A stretch of 48,279 nucleotides of DNA from an uncultured Clostridia bacterium (GTDB lineage Bacteria; Bacillota; Clostridia; Lachnospirales; Cellulosilyticaceae), in assembly GCA_937981575.1 (NCBI GenBank), contig CALJNR010000097.1, positions 1 through 48,279 of the forward strand. The letters are read 5' to 3'. The number at the start of each line of letters is the position of its first letter. Position 1 is the first letter of the stretch. The notes below the pieces were generated by a model. It was not told where the DNA came from. It did not search any database and saw only the letters and a list, made by a program, of their open reading frames with translations. Positions 9,262 to 17,913 of the stretch are shown here, piece by piece. Position numbers and translations under genes: made by a program.

Positions 9262-9295
9262 AAAAAGCCAGTCTTGTTTGTATAAGACTGGCTTT
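9262..9295 (-). terminator. Terminator of the chemoreceptor gene
   Basis: A 12-bp perfect stem (AAAGCCAGTCTT) with an 8-base loop is followed by TTTTT on the - strand, 15 bases after the chemoreceptor stop codon. Confidence 0.85.
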
Positions 9296-9309
9296 ACCAT
9301 GGATAACTT

Positions 9310-10848
9310 TTAGTGTTCATTTAATTTAATATCTATGCCTAATACCCCTCTTATTTGTCCAGAGGATTCTTTAATAGGAGCTGAAAGCGTGATGCATGGT
9401 GTTCTGGTAATAGCTGAAATATAAGGTTCAGATACATAATATTCTCCAGTAATACTTTTTTTAAACCAATCTCTAACACTACCATTTGCGATGCCAGCTG
9501 GCGGAATCGAAACAACAAATCGTCCTTTGTGTCCATTAGTCCATATGGCTTCGATAAAAGGGTTGGATTCCATATAGTTTTTAAGTATTTGCGCATGAAC
9601 ACTTTTATCAAGATTTGTGAACTGTTCATTAGAAGCCAATTGATGAATAAAAACTTTAAATTCACCGAGATACTGCATAATCGCATCGTTTTTTACAACA
9701 GATAGTTCATCAAATTTATAGTCTTCTAATAAAAGAGACAAGGTATTTGAAGATTCATTGAGCCTAGTGCTCATATCAGCAATATCTTCAATGCTACTTT
9801 TTTGTTTGTTCACAGAATCAAAAACACATTCAACACTGGCTGCCGTTTTATCTACTGCCGATTCTACTATACCAATACTTTTATCAACGCTTTGGGCAAG
9901 ACGTACTTCTTCAACAGATAAGGTTGAAATATCATTAACAAGCCTTACAACTTCACCAAAAGAAGCTTTAATCTTTTCTAAACTACCTTCTATTTTTCTT
10001 GATTTATTGACGCCTAATTCTACTTTTTTTGAATTATCTTGTACATGTTTATTTACTGCATTTAGCTCGGTCTGAATACTGTCGATAAGGGCATTCACTG
10101 CTTTTACAGCATCCGATGTACTCATAGAAAGTTTGCGAATTTCATCAGCTACAACTGCAAATCCTCTGCCCGACTCTCCTGCTCTGGCAGATTCAATAGA
10201 AGCATTGAGTGCTAGAAGATGAGTCTGATCGGAAATACTATTAACTGTATCGAGGATATTAAGTATTTCTTTAGAAGTCTCATTCAGCCGAGCCACATAA
10301 GTGATTGTTGCACTCGAAGAAACTTGAATCTCGCTGATTGTATTTAAAATATCCATTATTTCAGTTAAACTGGTGTTAATCACCTCGCCTGAAGAGAGAC
10401 TAATTTTTTTAAGGTCTGAAGTGGTTAATTCAACCTGATCTAAAACACTAAGAACCTCTTTAATCGAAGAAATAGTGTCAATAATATTTTCTGTTACATT
10501 GGTATTTAGATGAGCCATCTCCTCAGTTTCGGCATATAATTGCTGAGTAAAGGCATTATTTTCTTCCAAAGTCACGTAAAGGTTCTGTGATACAGAGGAA
10601 ACTTGACTTGATGCTACATTTAATTCATACCCTAGTTTTTTATAATTACTCTTATGTAGATTTAAATTTTCTTTTAAATGATCTAGCTGTTTGCGGAACT
10701 TGGAATGAAGTAAAAATACAAATGTGAGTACAATGATAGAAATAATAACGCCTAATGCTGGATTTCTGCCAAAAGGAAATAAGCTGTACCAAACGATACA
10801 AATTACTATAATGATTAAATGAGATATTAAATAAAGATGTTTTTTCAT
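9310..10848 (-). CDS. Methyl-accepting chemotaxis protein with C-terminal Cache-like domain
   Basis: This 512-residue chemoreceptor has two close N-terminal membrane helices (about residues 5-23 and 31-48) joined by a loop of only some 7 residues, so almost no extracellular sensor is present. No HAMP motif is evident. The signalling hairpin (about 210-241, LLALNASIESARAGESGRGF) is intact. The last 145 residues form a separate domain with FIEAIWTNGHKGRFVVS, VRDWFKKSITGEYYVSEPY and GVLGIDI, typical of Cache/PDC sensors but here cytoplasmic and C-terminal. It therefore probably senses an intracellular signal. It is a single gene with its own promoter, leader hairpin and terminator. Confidence 0.92.
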   Translation of the reverse strand: MKKHLYLISHLIIIVICIVWYSLFPFGRNPALGVIISIIVLTFVFLLHSKFRKQLDHLKENLNLHKSNYKKLGYELNVASSQVSSVSQNLYVTLEENNAFTQQLYAETEEMAHLNTNVTENIIDTISSIKEVLSVLDQVELTTSDLKKISLSSGEVINTSLTEIMDILNTISEIQVSSSATITYVARLNETSKEILNILDTVNSISDQTHLLALNASIESARAGESGRGFAVVADEIRKLSMSTSDAVKAVNALIDSIQTELNAVNKHVQDNSKKVELGVNKSRKIEGSLEKIKASFGEVVRLVNDISTLSVEEVRLAQSVDKSIGIVESAVDKTAASVECVFDSVNKQKSSIEDIADMSTRLNESSNTLSLLLEDYKFDELSVVKNDAIMQYLGEFKVFIHQLASNEQFTNLDKSVHAQILKNYMESNPFIEAIWTNGHKGRFVVSIPPAGIANGSVRDWFKKSITGEYYVSEPYISAITRTPCITLSAPIKESSGQIRGVLGIDIKLNEH

Positions 10849-10865
10849 GCTGGCTCCTCCTCAAA

Positions 10866-10914
10866 AAACAAAGGCGTTTAAACATTCATAAGAAATGTTT
10901 AAACGCCTTTGTTT
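10866..10914. promoter_or_regulatory. 21-bp leader hairpin before the chemoreceptor start
   Basis: A perfect 21-bp stem with a 7-base loop lies between the chemoreceptor promoter and its ribosome site. On the - strand its 3' arm runs into TTTTTT, immediately followed by GAGGAGG and the ATG. It has the form of an intrinsic terminator inside a leader, so it may attenuate expression; a 5' mRNA-stabilising stem is the alternative. Confidence 0.7.
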
Positions 10915-10933
10915 AAATTTATATGATAGAGTT

Positions 10934-10962
10934 ATTTTAATACAAATTATCCTGGAGTTCAA
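10934..10962 (-). promoter_or_regulatory. Chemoreceptor promoter
   Basis: On the - strand TTGAAC (10962-10957), 17 bases and TAAAAT (10939-10934) form a sigma-A promoter. The predicted start near 10927 is about 13 bases before the 21-bp hairpin. Confidence 0.65.
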
Positions 10963-11170
10963 GCATTAATTCATTAATTTTGAGAAAAGTGTATTATTGA
11001 CGTGGAGGGATAAAAGAAATTCACCTAATAATAACTTTAATCATTTAGGAATAATAAGTCATTGACATTGTCAGAGAAAAGAAATTTTCAAATCAATACG
11101 AGATTTATCATAATCCATATTCTGAATTTTATATATTTATCTAAGGAAATATCCCTTTTATCAAGAGGTG

Positions 11171-11220
11171 CAAAAAAAGAAGTTAGCTGCGAAAAGGTAA
11201 CTTTTCGAACTAACTTCTTT
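11171..11220 (-). terminator. Terminator of the DUF4914-MpsC-DUF3360 operon
   Basis: An 11-bp outer stem (AAAGAAGTTAG) and 7-bp inner stem (CGAAAAG) with a 4-base loop are followed by seven T on the - strand. The hairpin begins 4 bases after the DUF3360 stop. From here to the chemoreceptor promoter (10963-11170) I see nothing convincing. Confidence 0.85.
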
Positions 11221-11223
11221 TTG

Positions 11224-12609
11224 TTATACAGCCATGCTGTAAGTGTAGATATAGGTACTAATGATAACCAATATAAGAATAAGTGTCAGCCATTTATCTT
11301 TTTTTGATAAGTACAGGTCATCTTTTTGAACATCCAATATATTAAAGTTTTCAATAAACATCCCCGTTATCCAGCCGATAATAGGATTTACAGCTATTCC
11401 TATAATGATACATGTAACGGCTATTTGAGCTTTTGGCGCAGTCTTTACAGCGCTTAGGCCAACCTCCAAAAGCGGGATGTAAACGCCTACAATAAGTACA
11501 AGCCATAAAAGAGGCGGAAATACAGCAATATCTATAGGGGCACCTAATAACCCAAACAGGATGCTGATTATTCCAAGTATTAAAGCACTTGCAGCTATTG
11601 GCCTTTTGACAGTTGCAAGCGGAATCATAAAACTTCTCCATACAGAAGCAATTTGTCCTCCGCCCATTACTGCCCCCAGCATATTTCTAATAGATACGAT
11701 AATATAAGTTTCATCCATATTAAATAATGCATTTTCAGCTTCTTCCGGATAATTTGATTCTTGAATTTTTTTGATAGCTAAGGCATCAATCGGCCACATC
11801 ATAACAGCAAGAAGGGCAAAAGGGAAAGCCTTAATAAAGTTATGAAGGTTAAGGCCGAATCCTATTCCCCACTTCTCATGCCACCATATAGAAGGGTTTA
11901 GAATAGGAAGAGCTATGCCTGTTTTTAATTCAGGAAAAACACCGAATAGTGCTGATAATATAAGTGCCGCTGCAGCACAAGCTGGTATCATAAGATATTT
12001 TGCTTTTATTTTATTCAAAAAAATATAAATTATCATACCTGATAGTATAAGTATATTTGCCAAATAAGGTACTCCCCTGGTATTTGACCAACTACTTAAG
12101 TTTTCAAGTGAACTTGTTAATCCCATGAGACCAAATAGCAAAATAATACCGGCCGTTGTCCCTTGCCCATTAAGCTTAATAATTTTATTAAATCCCTTTG
12201 CAGATGATATGACCATTCCTAATATACCAATTAGCAAGCTAAGTGGTAAAGGATGCACACCAGCTAAAACAATTGCTGGTATGATGGGGATTAGCGGGGC
12301 AAGTGTTCCAGGCGGCGCCGTGTAGGGATTAAATACAGCGCAAAGTAGCATTGTAATTAATCCCCCTATTATAAGTTCAAGACGCACATTTTCAGTGACA
12401 AATGAAGTATCAATAATATTAAAACCTTTAGCCCATGCTACTGCAAAAGCAGCTACAAGAGAAATTTTACCAATTCCTCCTGACAAGGCAGGAATAATAT
12501 CTTCAAGTCTTAAACCATAATCCCTAAAAGGGAAGTTAGGCTGCCATTTCTTGGGTTTATAGGATACTAAGTCTTGATATAACAAGTTCTCTCTGGAACT
12601 TTTATTCAT
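11224..12609 (-). CDS. DUF3360-type membrane protein (SulP/NCS2-like permease)
   Basis: This 461-residue protein has about 11-13 hydrophobic helices. An amphipathic N-terminus (about 1-40) leads to LSGGIGKISLVAAFAVAWAK, and NPYTAPPGTLAPLIPIIPAI resembles the half-helix segment of SulP/NCS2-fold transporters. A MGGGQIASVWRSFMIP block follows. I assign it to DUF3360 by overall sequence character, without a database match. The substrate is unknown; anion or bicarbonate transport is inferred from the fold and the MpsC neighbour. It is the last gene of a three-gene operon, starting 21 bases after MpsC behind an AGGGGGAT ribosome site. Confidence 0.7.
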   Translation of the reverse strand: MNKSSRENLLYQDLVSYKPKKWQPNFPFRDYGLRLEDIIPALSGGIGKISLVAAFAVAWAKGFNIIDTSFVTENVRLELIIGGLITMLLCAVFNPYTAPPGTLAPLIPIIPAIVLAGVHPLPLSLLIGILGMVISSAKGFNKIIKLNGQGTTAGIILLFGLMGLTSSLENLSSWSNTRGVPYLANILILSGMIIYIFLNKIKAKYLMIPACAAAALILSALFGVFPELKTGIALPILNPSIWWHEKWGIGFGLNLHNFIKAFPFALLAVMMWPIDALAIKKIQESNYPEEAENALFNMDETYIIVSIRNMLGAVMGGGQIASVWRSFMIPLATVKRPIAASALILGIISILFGLLGAPIDIAVFPPLLWLVLIVGVYIPLLEVGLSAVKTAPKAQIAVTCIIIGIAVNPIIGWITGMFIENFNILDVQKDDLYLSKKDKWLTLILILVIISTYIYTYSMAV

Positions 12610-12630
12610 GAATTAATCCCCCTGTTAATT

Positions 12631-12981
12631 TTAATCTGCAAGGTTGCTAGACATTGTTATAACAATAACCTTTTCGCCAGTTTTTACGCTGACATCTGAG
12701 TACATATTGATGACATCACAGTTTGTAATTTCTTTTATAAGCGCTGCAAGATGCTCTTGACCACTCTCAAATAATACAAGTTTTAGTTTCTTTATGAGGT
12801 CAATGCCTTCATCGTTTACAGCTAAATTTTGTTCTGACCAACTTAAAAAGCCATGCAGTCTTATAACAATAAGGTCATTTATAATTACAGTTTTAACTTC
12901 TTTCACTGTTCGACCTATATATTCAATTTCAAACCTATTGACAGTTTCCGATATCTTAGCTTCAAGTTGTTCTTTTGTCAT
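12631..12981 (-). CDS. MpsC/DUF2294 family protein, operon copy
   Basis: This 116-residue soluble protein begins MTKEQLEAKISETVNRFE, contains IGRTVKEVKTVIINDLIVIRL and ends in a beta-rich DVSVKTGEKVIVITM segment, the DUF2294 pattern. The family includes MpsC of the staphylococcal MpsABC system, in which MpsAB is a cation-coupled bicarbonate transporter; MpsC itself has no defined activity. It lies between DUF4914 (21 bases upstream) and the DUF3360 membrane protein (21 bases downstream), so one transcript is likely. A paralog is encoded at 15153-15524. Confidence 0.82.
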   Translation of the reverse strand: MTKEQLEAKISETVNRFEIEYIGRTVKEVKTVIINDLIVIRLHGFLSWSEQNLAVNDEGIDLIKKLKLVLFESGQEHLAALIKEITNCDVINMYSDVSVKTGEKVIVITMSSNLAD

Positions 12982-13002
12982 TTCACAATCTCCTATATAT
13001 GC

Positions 13003-14883
13003 TTATAGTTTCATAGGCATAAGTTCAATATAATCATTTATTGTACCATCATTTAAGCAACATTCAATGATTTTTCTGCCTAATGGATGAAGTTCAGGAG
13101 ATAAATACTTAGAAAGCTCAGATTTGAAGAAATCAACAAGTATTTTTGCTCCAGCATCATAGCCAGCACTGCCTACTTCTGGCTGTAAGTTAGTTTGAAG
13201 GTACCCTTTTGAAAGATTAATACCATCAATTTTTAATGTTTCTAATGAATAACCTAATATTGCACATCTTGATTCTGCAATATGTTCTTGTCTAAATTTA
13301 GCACTTCCGCGTCTTGCAAGGTACTCTCTTGCGATCCACTGTGGCATAAAGCCTACTTTGTGTGCACCTACGTGCTGATTAGGAATAAGGATGTAGCGGG
13401 TTCCGGTTGTATTCATGATTTGTTCAAGTAACAAGTTGGCTTGATCTACCATTCTTCCAGTTGCAAAAGGCCAGTATGAACCTACCCCTTCACTGCTCAT
13501 ACCTTCAGTATCTAATATACTTGGATTATCAAATCCTCGTGGAGCTACAAGTCTCCACAACCATGCAAGGCTTGGAGGAAGAATATGGAATAGGCCTAAT
13601 ATACCATAAGTTGGAACTTCTTTTGTACAAACAGGCGTTCTTACACCAAAACTACGTACATCAACTTCAACAGGTTCACTTACAATATCAGGAATAAATC
13701 TTCTTGGCATAATAACCCTAGGATTTGGGCATGGCTTGCCAGGGGCATCCATAGTATGTTCCCAGATGAGGCATGTTGAATTTGGCTGTCCTTGTAAGTT
13801 TAAGAAAATAAGAGGTTCTTTTGGATGAATACAAAGATTTTCATAGTGCGGATCTGTACCATAATGATTAATATGGTTGATTCTTAAGAACCAGCCCTCT
13901 TCAGCATCTTTAACAACAAGTTTTGTACTGTCATTTTGAAGTGCTGGGTGGCAAAGCGCCATATCATCTGTTACAGGCTGAAGTTCAGAACTGTCTGAAA
14001 GCTCGATGTATGTTTTTTCTTTAGTTACCATATTTGTACTAAGCACAATATTTCCATTAAGTTCTGTATGCATTGGCTCAAGCATTTCGCTCTTACCACC
14101 GCCGCTTGCGCCTTCGTGCATGATAGTTATAACATTATCATAAGGCGTAATAACCTTAACAGTTGAAGCATGGGCTGTTACCCAATTTTCGCCTTCACCG
14201 ATATTTAAGAGCACACCATAGATACCTTTTTTAGCACTTGGCCCTGGATAAAGATTATATGAGAAAAGTTCATGCATGTTTTCAAGTCTATTATGCACAA
14301 CAACTTGTTTGCCATTAAAATGTGTGTGTCTAAAAGGAGGTGCAAGATAGATAATTGCTCTAGGTTTAAAATCATCTGGAACTTCATTTGCTGGAATAAA
14401 TGCCTGAAGATCAGCAAGTCCGGCTGCGAAGAAACCAGCATTTAATGGAGCTACTAAAAGAGCTGGATATCCAAGTTCTTTTCCGCCTGCCATAAATGGC
14501 ATAACAATAAGATTTTGGTCTTTAAGCCATTCAAAGGTAAGATCACGAAGAGGCTTAAAGTCTTCACCATAAAGGTTTTTGTATTGAGGTTTGTCAGTTT
14601 CACCATTATCTGCAATAACCATAGAATCAGGATCTCTTCTTCTCATGTATTCATCGGTATAGTTAACAACTGCACCGTTTTTGCAGCGGGCAACAGTTAC
14701 TTCAACCACTTTACCTTTATTTGGCACATCATATTCCACTTCAAAAGTTAAGTTTTCACTATTTCCTAAAGCTAGATCGTATAAATGAATACGACTTTCA
14801 GGAACGACGATATCACTTTTTGATTCCAAGATACTCTTGAGTTCATCAGGAAGTATCATTTTTTGTAGAATTGTTTTGTTCAT
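13003..14883 (-). CDS. DUF4914 protein, PEP-carboxykinase fold
   Basis: At 626 residues it is larger than PEPCK (about 540) but shows the same landmarks in order: RRRDPDSMVIADNGETDK (about 81-98) where PEPCK has RSPKDK..DDTT; AKKGIYG (217-223) for the MKKGMF segment with the metal-binding Lys; AHAST (237-241) for MHCSAN with the metal-binding His; a P-loop EGASGGGKSEML (257-268) for GLSGTGKTTL; and a later TDDM (305-308) for the DDEHG acidic pair. ATP or GTP binding and phosphotransfer are therefore plausible, but the reaction is unknown. No signal peptide or membrane helix is seen. AAGGAG lies 8 bases before the ATG. It is the first gene of the operon with MpsC and DUF3360. Confidence 0.82.
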   Translation of the reverse strand: MNKTILQKMILPDELKSILESKSDIVVPESRIHLYDLALGNSENLTFEVEYDVPNKGKVVEVTVARCKNGAVVNYTDEYMRRRDPDSMVIADNGETDKPQYKNLYGEDFKPLRDLTFEWLKDQNLIVMPFMAGGKELGYPALLVAPLNAGFFAAGLADLQAFIPANEVPDDFKPRAIIYLAPPFRHTHFNGKQVVVHNRLENMHELFSYNLYPGPSAKKGIYGVLLNIGEGENWVTAHASTVKVITPYDNVITIMHEGASGGGKSEMLEPMHTELNGNIVLSTNMVTKEKTYIELSDSSELQPVTDDMALCHPALQNDSTKLVVKDAEEGWFLRINHINHYGTDPHYENLCIHPKEPLIFLNLQGQPNSTCLIWEHTMDAPGKPCPNPRVIMPRRFIPDIVSEPVEVDVRSFGVRTPVCTKEVPTYGILGLFHILPPSLAWLWRLVAPRGFDNPSILDTEGMSSEGVGSYWPFATGRMVDQANLLLEQIMNTTGTRYILIPNQHVGAHKVGFMPQWIAREYLARRGSAKFRQEHIAESRCAILGYSLETLKIDGINLSKGYLQTNLQPEVGSAGYDAGAKILVDFFKSELSKYLSPELHPLGRKIIECCLNDGTINDYIELMPMKL

Positions 14884-15062
14884 TTTAGAATCTCCTTATT
14901 TTAAGTATTTTTTAAAGCACCTAATTTAGAACCTTTGATTAAAAATGATTGTTATTGCTTAAGAACATTATATGAAGCTAACTGAAAGATTATAGGGTAG
15001 AGTTTTTGGAAATGTTTACACTCAGCATGTCAGAAAATTCGAGAAAGTATTCAATTCAATAG

Positions 15063-15116
15063 AAAAGGCCAGTATAAAATAACTCAACTAATTGAATTAT
15101 GATATACTGGCCTATT
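15063..15116 (-). terminator. Terminator of the solitary MpsC gene
   Basis: An 11-bp stem (AGGCCAGTATA) with a 26-base loop is followed by TTTTC on the - strand, 37 bases after the stop codon. It separates this gene from the DUF4914 operon. The bases from 14884 to 15060 should hold the operon promoter; TATAAT-like boxes occur but none has a convincing -35 box. Confidence 0.7.
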
Positions 15117-15152
15117 TTACGACTGATTTAAAATCCTTCGCTTGATCTGCCA

Positions 15153-15524
15153 TCATTTTTCATTGTTTGCAAACTTTTCTTCAATATTAGAATCCGTTAC
15201 TAAAACAATGACTTTCTGACCTGTTTTAGTACTGACATCGGAATGTGTACTGATAATATTTATATCAATGATCTTTTTTATCATAGCCACAAAACGTTCC
15301 CTAACATTTTCAAATAATGCAGTACGTGCATCTTTGATAAGTTTAACTCCTTGCGGATTTTCCGAAAGATGAGTTTCAGATTTGCTGAGGAAGCCATTTA
15401 ATTTAATGATAATAATATCTTGTATAATGATAGTGTTAATTTCCTTAGGACCTCGGCCCATAAACTCAACTTCAAACTTGCTAACTGCTTCGCTAATTCT
15501 AGCTTCAACTTGTCCCTTAGTCAT
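15153..15524 (-). CDS. MpsC/DUF2294 family protein, solitary copy
   Basis: This 123-residue paralog of the operon MpsC has MTKGQVEARISEAVSKFEVE, FMGRGPKEINTIIIQDIIII and DVSTKTGQKVIVLVTDS. The bulk of the two proteins aligns without gaps. AGGTGAG lies 9 bases upstream of the ATG. It is ended by its own terminator, so it is not part of the DUF4914 transcript although it points the same way 270 bases upstream. The ferritin gene lies 107 bases further upstream in the same direction. Two copies may mean distinct partners or conditions; the function is unknown. Confidence 0.82.
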   Translation of the reverse strand: MTKGQVEARISEAVSKFEVEFMGRGPKEINTIIIQDIIIIKLNGFLSKSETHLSENPQGVKLIKDARTALFENVRERFVAMIKKIIDINIISTHSDVSTKTGQKVIVLVTDSNIEEKFANNEK

Positions 15525-15631
15525 TAGTCCATTCTCACCTACTTAATCAAAAGTCCCCTACCATAATTATAATAACTGATTATCGGCTAAATGACAAGAT
15601 TTTTTTTAAGCAGATTAAAAAAAATCTCGAA

Positions 15632-16144
15632 TTACAGTACAAGCGATGGTGGTGCATAGACTCTGGCAGCCAGCTCATTATCAAGCAAGTACAGGCCTTT
15701 GCCGTCTTTGCCGAATAATTCATATTTTTTTATAAGATCATCTGCATTTTGCTCTTCTTCACCTTGTTCTTTAATAAACCAATCTAAAAATTGTGTAGTT
15801 CGAAAATCTTTATTTTCTAATGCTACAGCATAGATAGTATTGATTGAGTCAGTTACTAATATTTCATGATCTAAAGTTGCTGTAAGCGGCTCATTAAAAT
15901 CAGCGAAATTTCTTTTAGCTGCCTTAATATCATCTAGGACTACTTCTTCGCCATTATTTTGAAGATACTTTATAAATAACATAGCATGGGATCTTTCTTC
16001 CTGAGCCTGCACGTTGAACCAGTTGCCGAATCCATTTAAGTTTTTAGCTATATAGTAATTGGCAATGTCTAGATAAAAATAGGCAGAAAAAAACTCTTTG
16101 TTGATTTGCTCATTAATTAACTTTACGACTTTTTCATTTAACAT
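15632..16144 (-). CDS. ftnA: Ferritin (non-heme, FtnA-type)
   Basis: This 170-residue iron-storage protein oxidises Fe(II) and stores it as a mineral in a 24-subunit shell. All the expected ferroxidase residues are present at the usual positions: Glu17, Glu50, His53, Glu94, Glu126, Gln127 and Glu130 (as in QAQEERSH and FIKEQGEEE). No Met that would suggest a bacterioferritin-type heme site is evident. GGGAG lies 9 bases before the ATG. It probably protects against oxygen and iron in an anaerobe, together with the superoxide reductase encoded at 34.5 kb. Confidence 0.96.
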   Translation of the reverse strand: MLNEKVVKLINEQINKEFFSAYFYLDIANYYIAKNLNGFGNWFNVQAQEERSHAMLFIKYLQNNGEEVVLDDIKAAKRNFADFNEPLTATLDHEILVTDSINTIYAVALENKDFRTTQFLDWFIKEQGEEEQNADDLIKKYELFGKDGKGLYLLDNELAARVYAPPSLVL

Positions 16145-16344
16145 TTTATAAATCTCCCTTCATCATTATATAAAAATATCTCTTACTTACCATATTTTAG
16201 CACTGAATGATTAAAAAAACAAGAATGGCTAAAGACTTACTGAAGCTTTATTTTGATAGTTATACGATATCCTTTAAAATATTTTTTATACTTTATACTT
16301 GATTAAAATCATTTAATAAGGCTAAGCAAATATTTGATACATAA

Positions 16345-16380
16345 AAAAGGGCAGCCAGGGAACATCCCCGCTGCGCTTTA
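16345..16380 (-). terminator. Terminator of the CpaE-ParA-FHA operon
   Basis: The two arms AAAGGGCAGC and GCTGCGCTTT pair with one mismatch around an inner GGGA/TCCC stem, and TTTTTT follows on the - strand. It lies about 31 bases after the FHA stop. Confidence 0.8.
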
Positions 16381-16410
16381 ATACTGTAATCAAAATCTTT
16401 ACATAATAGC

Positions 16411-17913
16411 TTATTGTTCTAAAAAGACATAACGAATACTATTATCTGAAAAAGCTATAGCAAATGCAATCACATCATTATGATAAAGCTGATAAGGCTT
16501 ATTCGCGTCGATACGCTTTCCATTTAGGAAAGTACCATTTCTAGAACCCTTGTCAATTAGATAATAATTATCTCCACGTTGCTCAATTTTAGCATGCTGT
16601 CTGCTGATTGGATTAACTTCTTGGCTGAATTCAAAAGCTGATTGAGGGCTTTCAGATTGATCACCACGTCGGCCTAGTGTAAACTCATTGTCTTCAAAGT
16701 CAATCACAATGGTTTTAGGTAAATTATATTTACTTTTATCATTAAACAGCTTTAAACGTGTTCCGCTTTGTGGTTCTGGAGGAGGAATCTCCACTTTGCT
16801 GTCTTTAGATGTTGAAAAGATATTGCTGAATAAATTTTTTCTTTTGCTGTCAACCCAATCTGCAGAGCCCCTAGGTAATTCAAGTTTTGAGTTGCTTCTT
16901 GATTCGCCAGAAAGTCTTGAAGCAGCAGATGAATTTGAAAAATCGGCTATTTCATCCGTATCTAAAGATTGAGCTAATGGCACTTTTTTGTTTGAGGTAT
17001 CGTCAGATAAATTTTGCTTTGAAGCCATTTCAACGATTTTATCAATGTTGGCTTGGACATAATTATTTCTTTCTACTTTTTCAGTTTCTTGGGCCTTAGG
17101 CTGTGAAGCTATTTCAGAATTTGTATACAAAGAAGATTCAATAATTGGTTCAGGCTCAGCTTCGAGTAAAGGTTCCGGTTTGTATTCAGGCTGAGGCTGA
17201 GGCGCAGATCTAGGCTGAGGAGAAGATTCTCTTCTAGGCTCAGGTTTTGCCGTAGGCATCACCTTTTTTATTGGCTGAACTTGCAAAGAATCCAATATTC
17301 TCCTAAATTCTTTTAATGAAAACTTAGGTTTATAAAAATATTTATAAAGCTGAAGCTGAATGTTTTCACCACTGCTTGCATCACATTTTTCCAGAAGTTC
17401 AATGAATACCTGTTTAAGGTCAGTTTCTTTTGATCCATATTTTTTTGAAGGCAGGTAAGTAAGATGAATACTTTTTTTCTGTTCATCTAAAAAAACATAT
17501 TCTGTATCAAAACAAAAGCCCGTTTTATTAAGAAAAAAGTTTCCGCAGTCTTCTAGGTATTCTATAATATTATTATAAAGTTCTAGAACCTGTTCGATTT
17601 TTAAAGTGTCTGTGAAGTTATGTAAATTAACTTTATGATTTCCTATTTGATAATTTATTTGAATACTATCATCAGCAGGATTCATTGAAAAAGGAATAAT
17701 ATGTTCAGGACACTCTAATTTCAATGCTTTACATGCTATATAATCAATATCTGATGATTTAATAGTCACTACATGCATTAAATCATTTGTTATATAGTAA
17801 GATAATTCACTTAAGCTTTCGCCCTCCATATTATCAGCATTAGCTATTGTTTCCACAAAGCTTTTTCTTTTTACTGCTGAAGCTTTTGCTTCTCTTTCTT
17901 CTAAACTTCCCAT
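16411..17913 (-). CDS. DUF6382-FHA domain protein
   Basis: This 500-residue protein has an N-terminal DUF6382-like domain (about 35-215), a Pro/Glu-rich linker (about 220-265, KPEPRRESSPQPRSAPQPQP), a low-complexity Ser/Asn stretch, and a C-terminal forkhead-associated domain (about 405-500). The FHA core FTLGRR, NPISRQHAKIEQ and DKGSRNGTFLNGKRI keeps the Arg, Ser-x-x-His and Asn-Gly residues that read phosphothreonine. It should act as a phosphorylation-dependent scaffold. The start codon overlaps the ParA stop (TAATG), so translation is coupled. The partner kinase is not in the window. Confidence 0.87.
   Translation of the reverse strand: MGSLEEREAKASAVKRKSFVETIANADNMEGESLSELSYYITNDLMHVVTIKSSDIDYIACKALKLECPEHIIPFSMNPADDSIQINYQIGNHKVNLHNFTDTLKIEQVLELYNNIIEYLEDCGNFFLNKTGFCFDTEYVFLDEQKKSIHLTYLPSKKYGSKETDLKQVFIELLEKCDASSGENIQLQLYKYFYKPKFSLKEFRRILDSLQVQPIKKVMPTAKPEPRRESSPQPRSAPQPQPEYKPEPLLEAEPEPIIESSLYTNSEIASQPKAQETEKVERNNYVQANIDKIVEMASKQNLSDDTSNKKVPLAQSLDTDEIADFSNSSAASRLSGESRSNSKLELPRGSADWVDSKRKNLFSNIFSTSKDSKVEIPPPEPQSGTRLKLFNDKSKYNLPKTIVIDFEDNEFTLGRRGDQSESPQSAFEFSQEVNPISRQHAKIEQRGDNYYLIDKGSRNGTFLNGKRIDANKPYQLYHNDVIAFAIAFSDNSIRYVFLEQ

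Noticed and set aside
9067..9309. Riboswitch upstream of nadA
   Set aside because: The leader from the predicted start to nadA is only about 50 bases, too short for known NAD riboswitch structures.
11062..11307. 81-residue + strand frame near the DUF3360 terminator
   Set aside because: It runs through the terminator hairpin and antisense to DUF3360, without a ribosome site.
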